Under the pieces are notes generated by a model, which was not told the origin of the DNA, searched no databases, and saw only the letters and a list, made by a program, of their open reading frames with translations. A stretch of DNA of 47,696 bases from Desulfovibrionaceae bacterium (lineage in GTDB: Bacteria; Desulfobacterota; Desulfovibrionia; Desulfovibrionales; Desulfovibrionaceae): positions 1 through 47,696 of the forward strand of contig CAJTFO010000012.1 in assembly GCA_910575755.1 (NCBI GenBank). Reading direction: 5' to 3'. Below are positions 47,483 to 47,696 of the stretch, one piece after another. Made by a program: the position numbers and the translations under genes. The first letter of the stretch is position 1. Each line of letters starts with the position of its first letter.

Positions 47483-47696
47483 GTGAAATTTGCATCTGAA
47501 GAAATCAGGACCAGGGCTGTTCATGCCTATCTTGAAGGAAAGGCAACAGCCAGGCAATTGGCAGATATTTTAGGTTACACCCCGGCTACCATCTGCAACT
47601 GGGTCAGAGCTTATCGTGAAAATCAGCGATTATCAGCCAAACCAAACGGGCATCGCCCAAGTTGTTTCTCCCATGAGGAAATTCGGGAGTTACAAG
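47483..47696 (+). CDS. IS630-family transposase, N-terminal part (cut by window end)
   Basis: Start GTG at 47483; the frame is open to the last base. It reads KFASEEIRTRAVHAYLEGKA, TARQLADILGYTPATICNWV and RENQRLSAKPNGHRPSCFSH: the Helix-turn-helix_23/28 start of IS630-type transposases (HTH, then a KPxGGRP-like linker). The DDE catalytic part is beyond the window. The element's left end is likely near 47434 (AGAGCAATTTGAC). It is inserted downstream of tRNA-Lys and its terminator. Confidence 0.75.
   Translation, partial: MKFASEEIRTRAVHAYLEGKATARQLADILGYTPATICNWVRAYRENQRLSAKPNGHRPSCFSHEEIRELQ

Overview
The window looks like a conjugative mobile element (about 1-40.6 kb) followed by ordinary chromosomal genes (about 40.9-47.4 kb). 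GC-rich coding sequence, strong Shine-Dalgarno sites and the mix of an IncP-type (RP4-like) transfer system with an IncI-type (R64-like) thin pilus suggest a Gram-negative proteobacterium in the broad sense. A Desulfovibrio-like sulfate reducer is my best guess, from recollection of similar proteins only; nothing here proves the genus. No relaxase, integrase, shufflon recombinase or prepilin peptidase is visible, so parts of the element may lie left of position 1 or be missing.

Layout. 1-5.1 kb: a signal-peptide protein with a phage-tail-collar domain (4498-5076, minus) followed by an array of alternative C-terminal cassettes. Four complete-looking cassettes and one fragment are on the minus strand and one cassette is on the plus strand. 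All complete ones begin with a nearly identical block of about 80 bp, as expected of a shufflon-like diversification locus. Between cassettes, on the opposite strand, lie five copies of a small gene: promoter, strong ribosome site, hydrophobic peptide of exactly 23 residues, 13-bp hairpin and terminator. Its 5' and 3' untranslated regions pair with covarying bases, as in type I toxin mRNAs. A sixth copy of the promoter drives a foreign-looking 249-residue gene captured in the array.

5.1-23 kb (minus strand): rdgC, topA (TraE-like), traC (ArdC/metallopeptidase/Toprim), traF, traG, trbI, trbG, trbF, two paralogous unknown genes, trbL, trbJ and trbE. 23-33 kb: a MazF-type toxin-antitoxin pair (plus) and a thin-pilus cluster (minus; in transcription order pilN, O, P, Q, R, S, M, V, T). 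An orphan higA (plus) abuts a remnant of higB at the pilN start. 34-40.6 kb: a TrbH-like/LysM/PilL fusion, trbD, trbC, trbB, traM, traL, traK, a replication-initiator-like protein and two small unknown genes. AT-rich genes, mostly for small membrane or secreted proteins and mostly on the plus strand, sit at the joints between these modules.

40.9-47.7 kb: tRNA-Asp and tRNA-Val (minus) with a strong terminator, polysaccharide deacetylase, ubiX, a UPF0173 hydrolase, an XRE regulator with twin palindromic operators divergent from a methyltransferase, glnS, tRNA-Lys, and the start of an IS630-type transposase cut by the window edge.

How the parts fit: the Trb/TraG/TraF genes would build the mating channel and pilus, and the Pil genes a thin pilus for recipient contact. 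PilV is the expected tip protein. The separate switchable collar protein is a plausible second adhesin whose C terminus can be exchanged. The 23-residue peptide genes may stabilise the array or element; that last step is inference.
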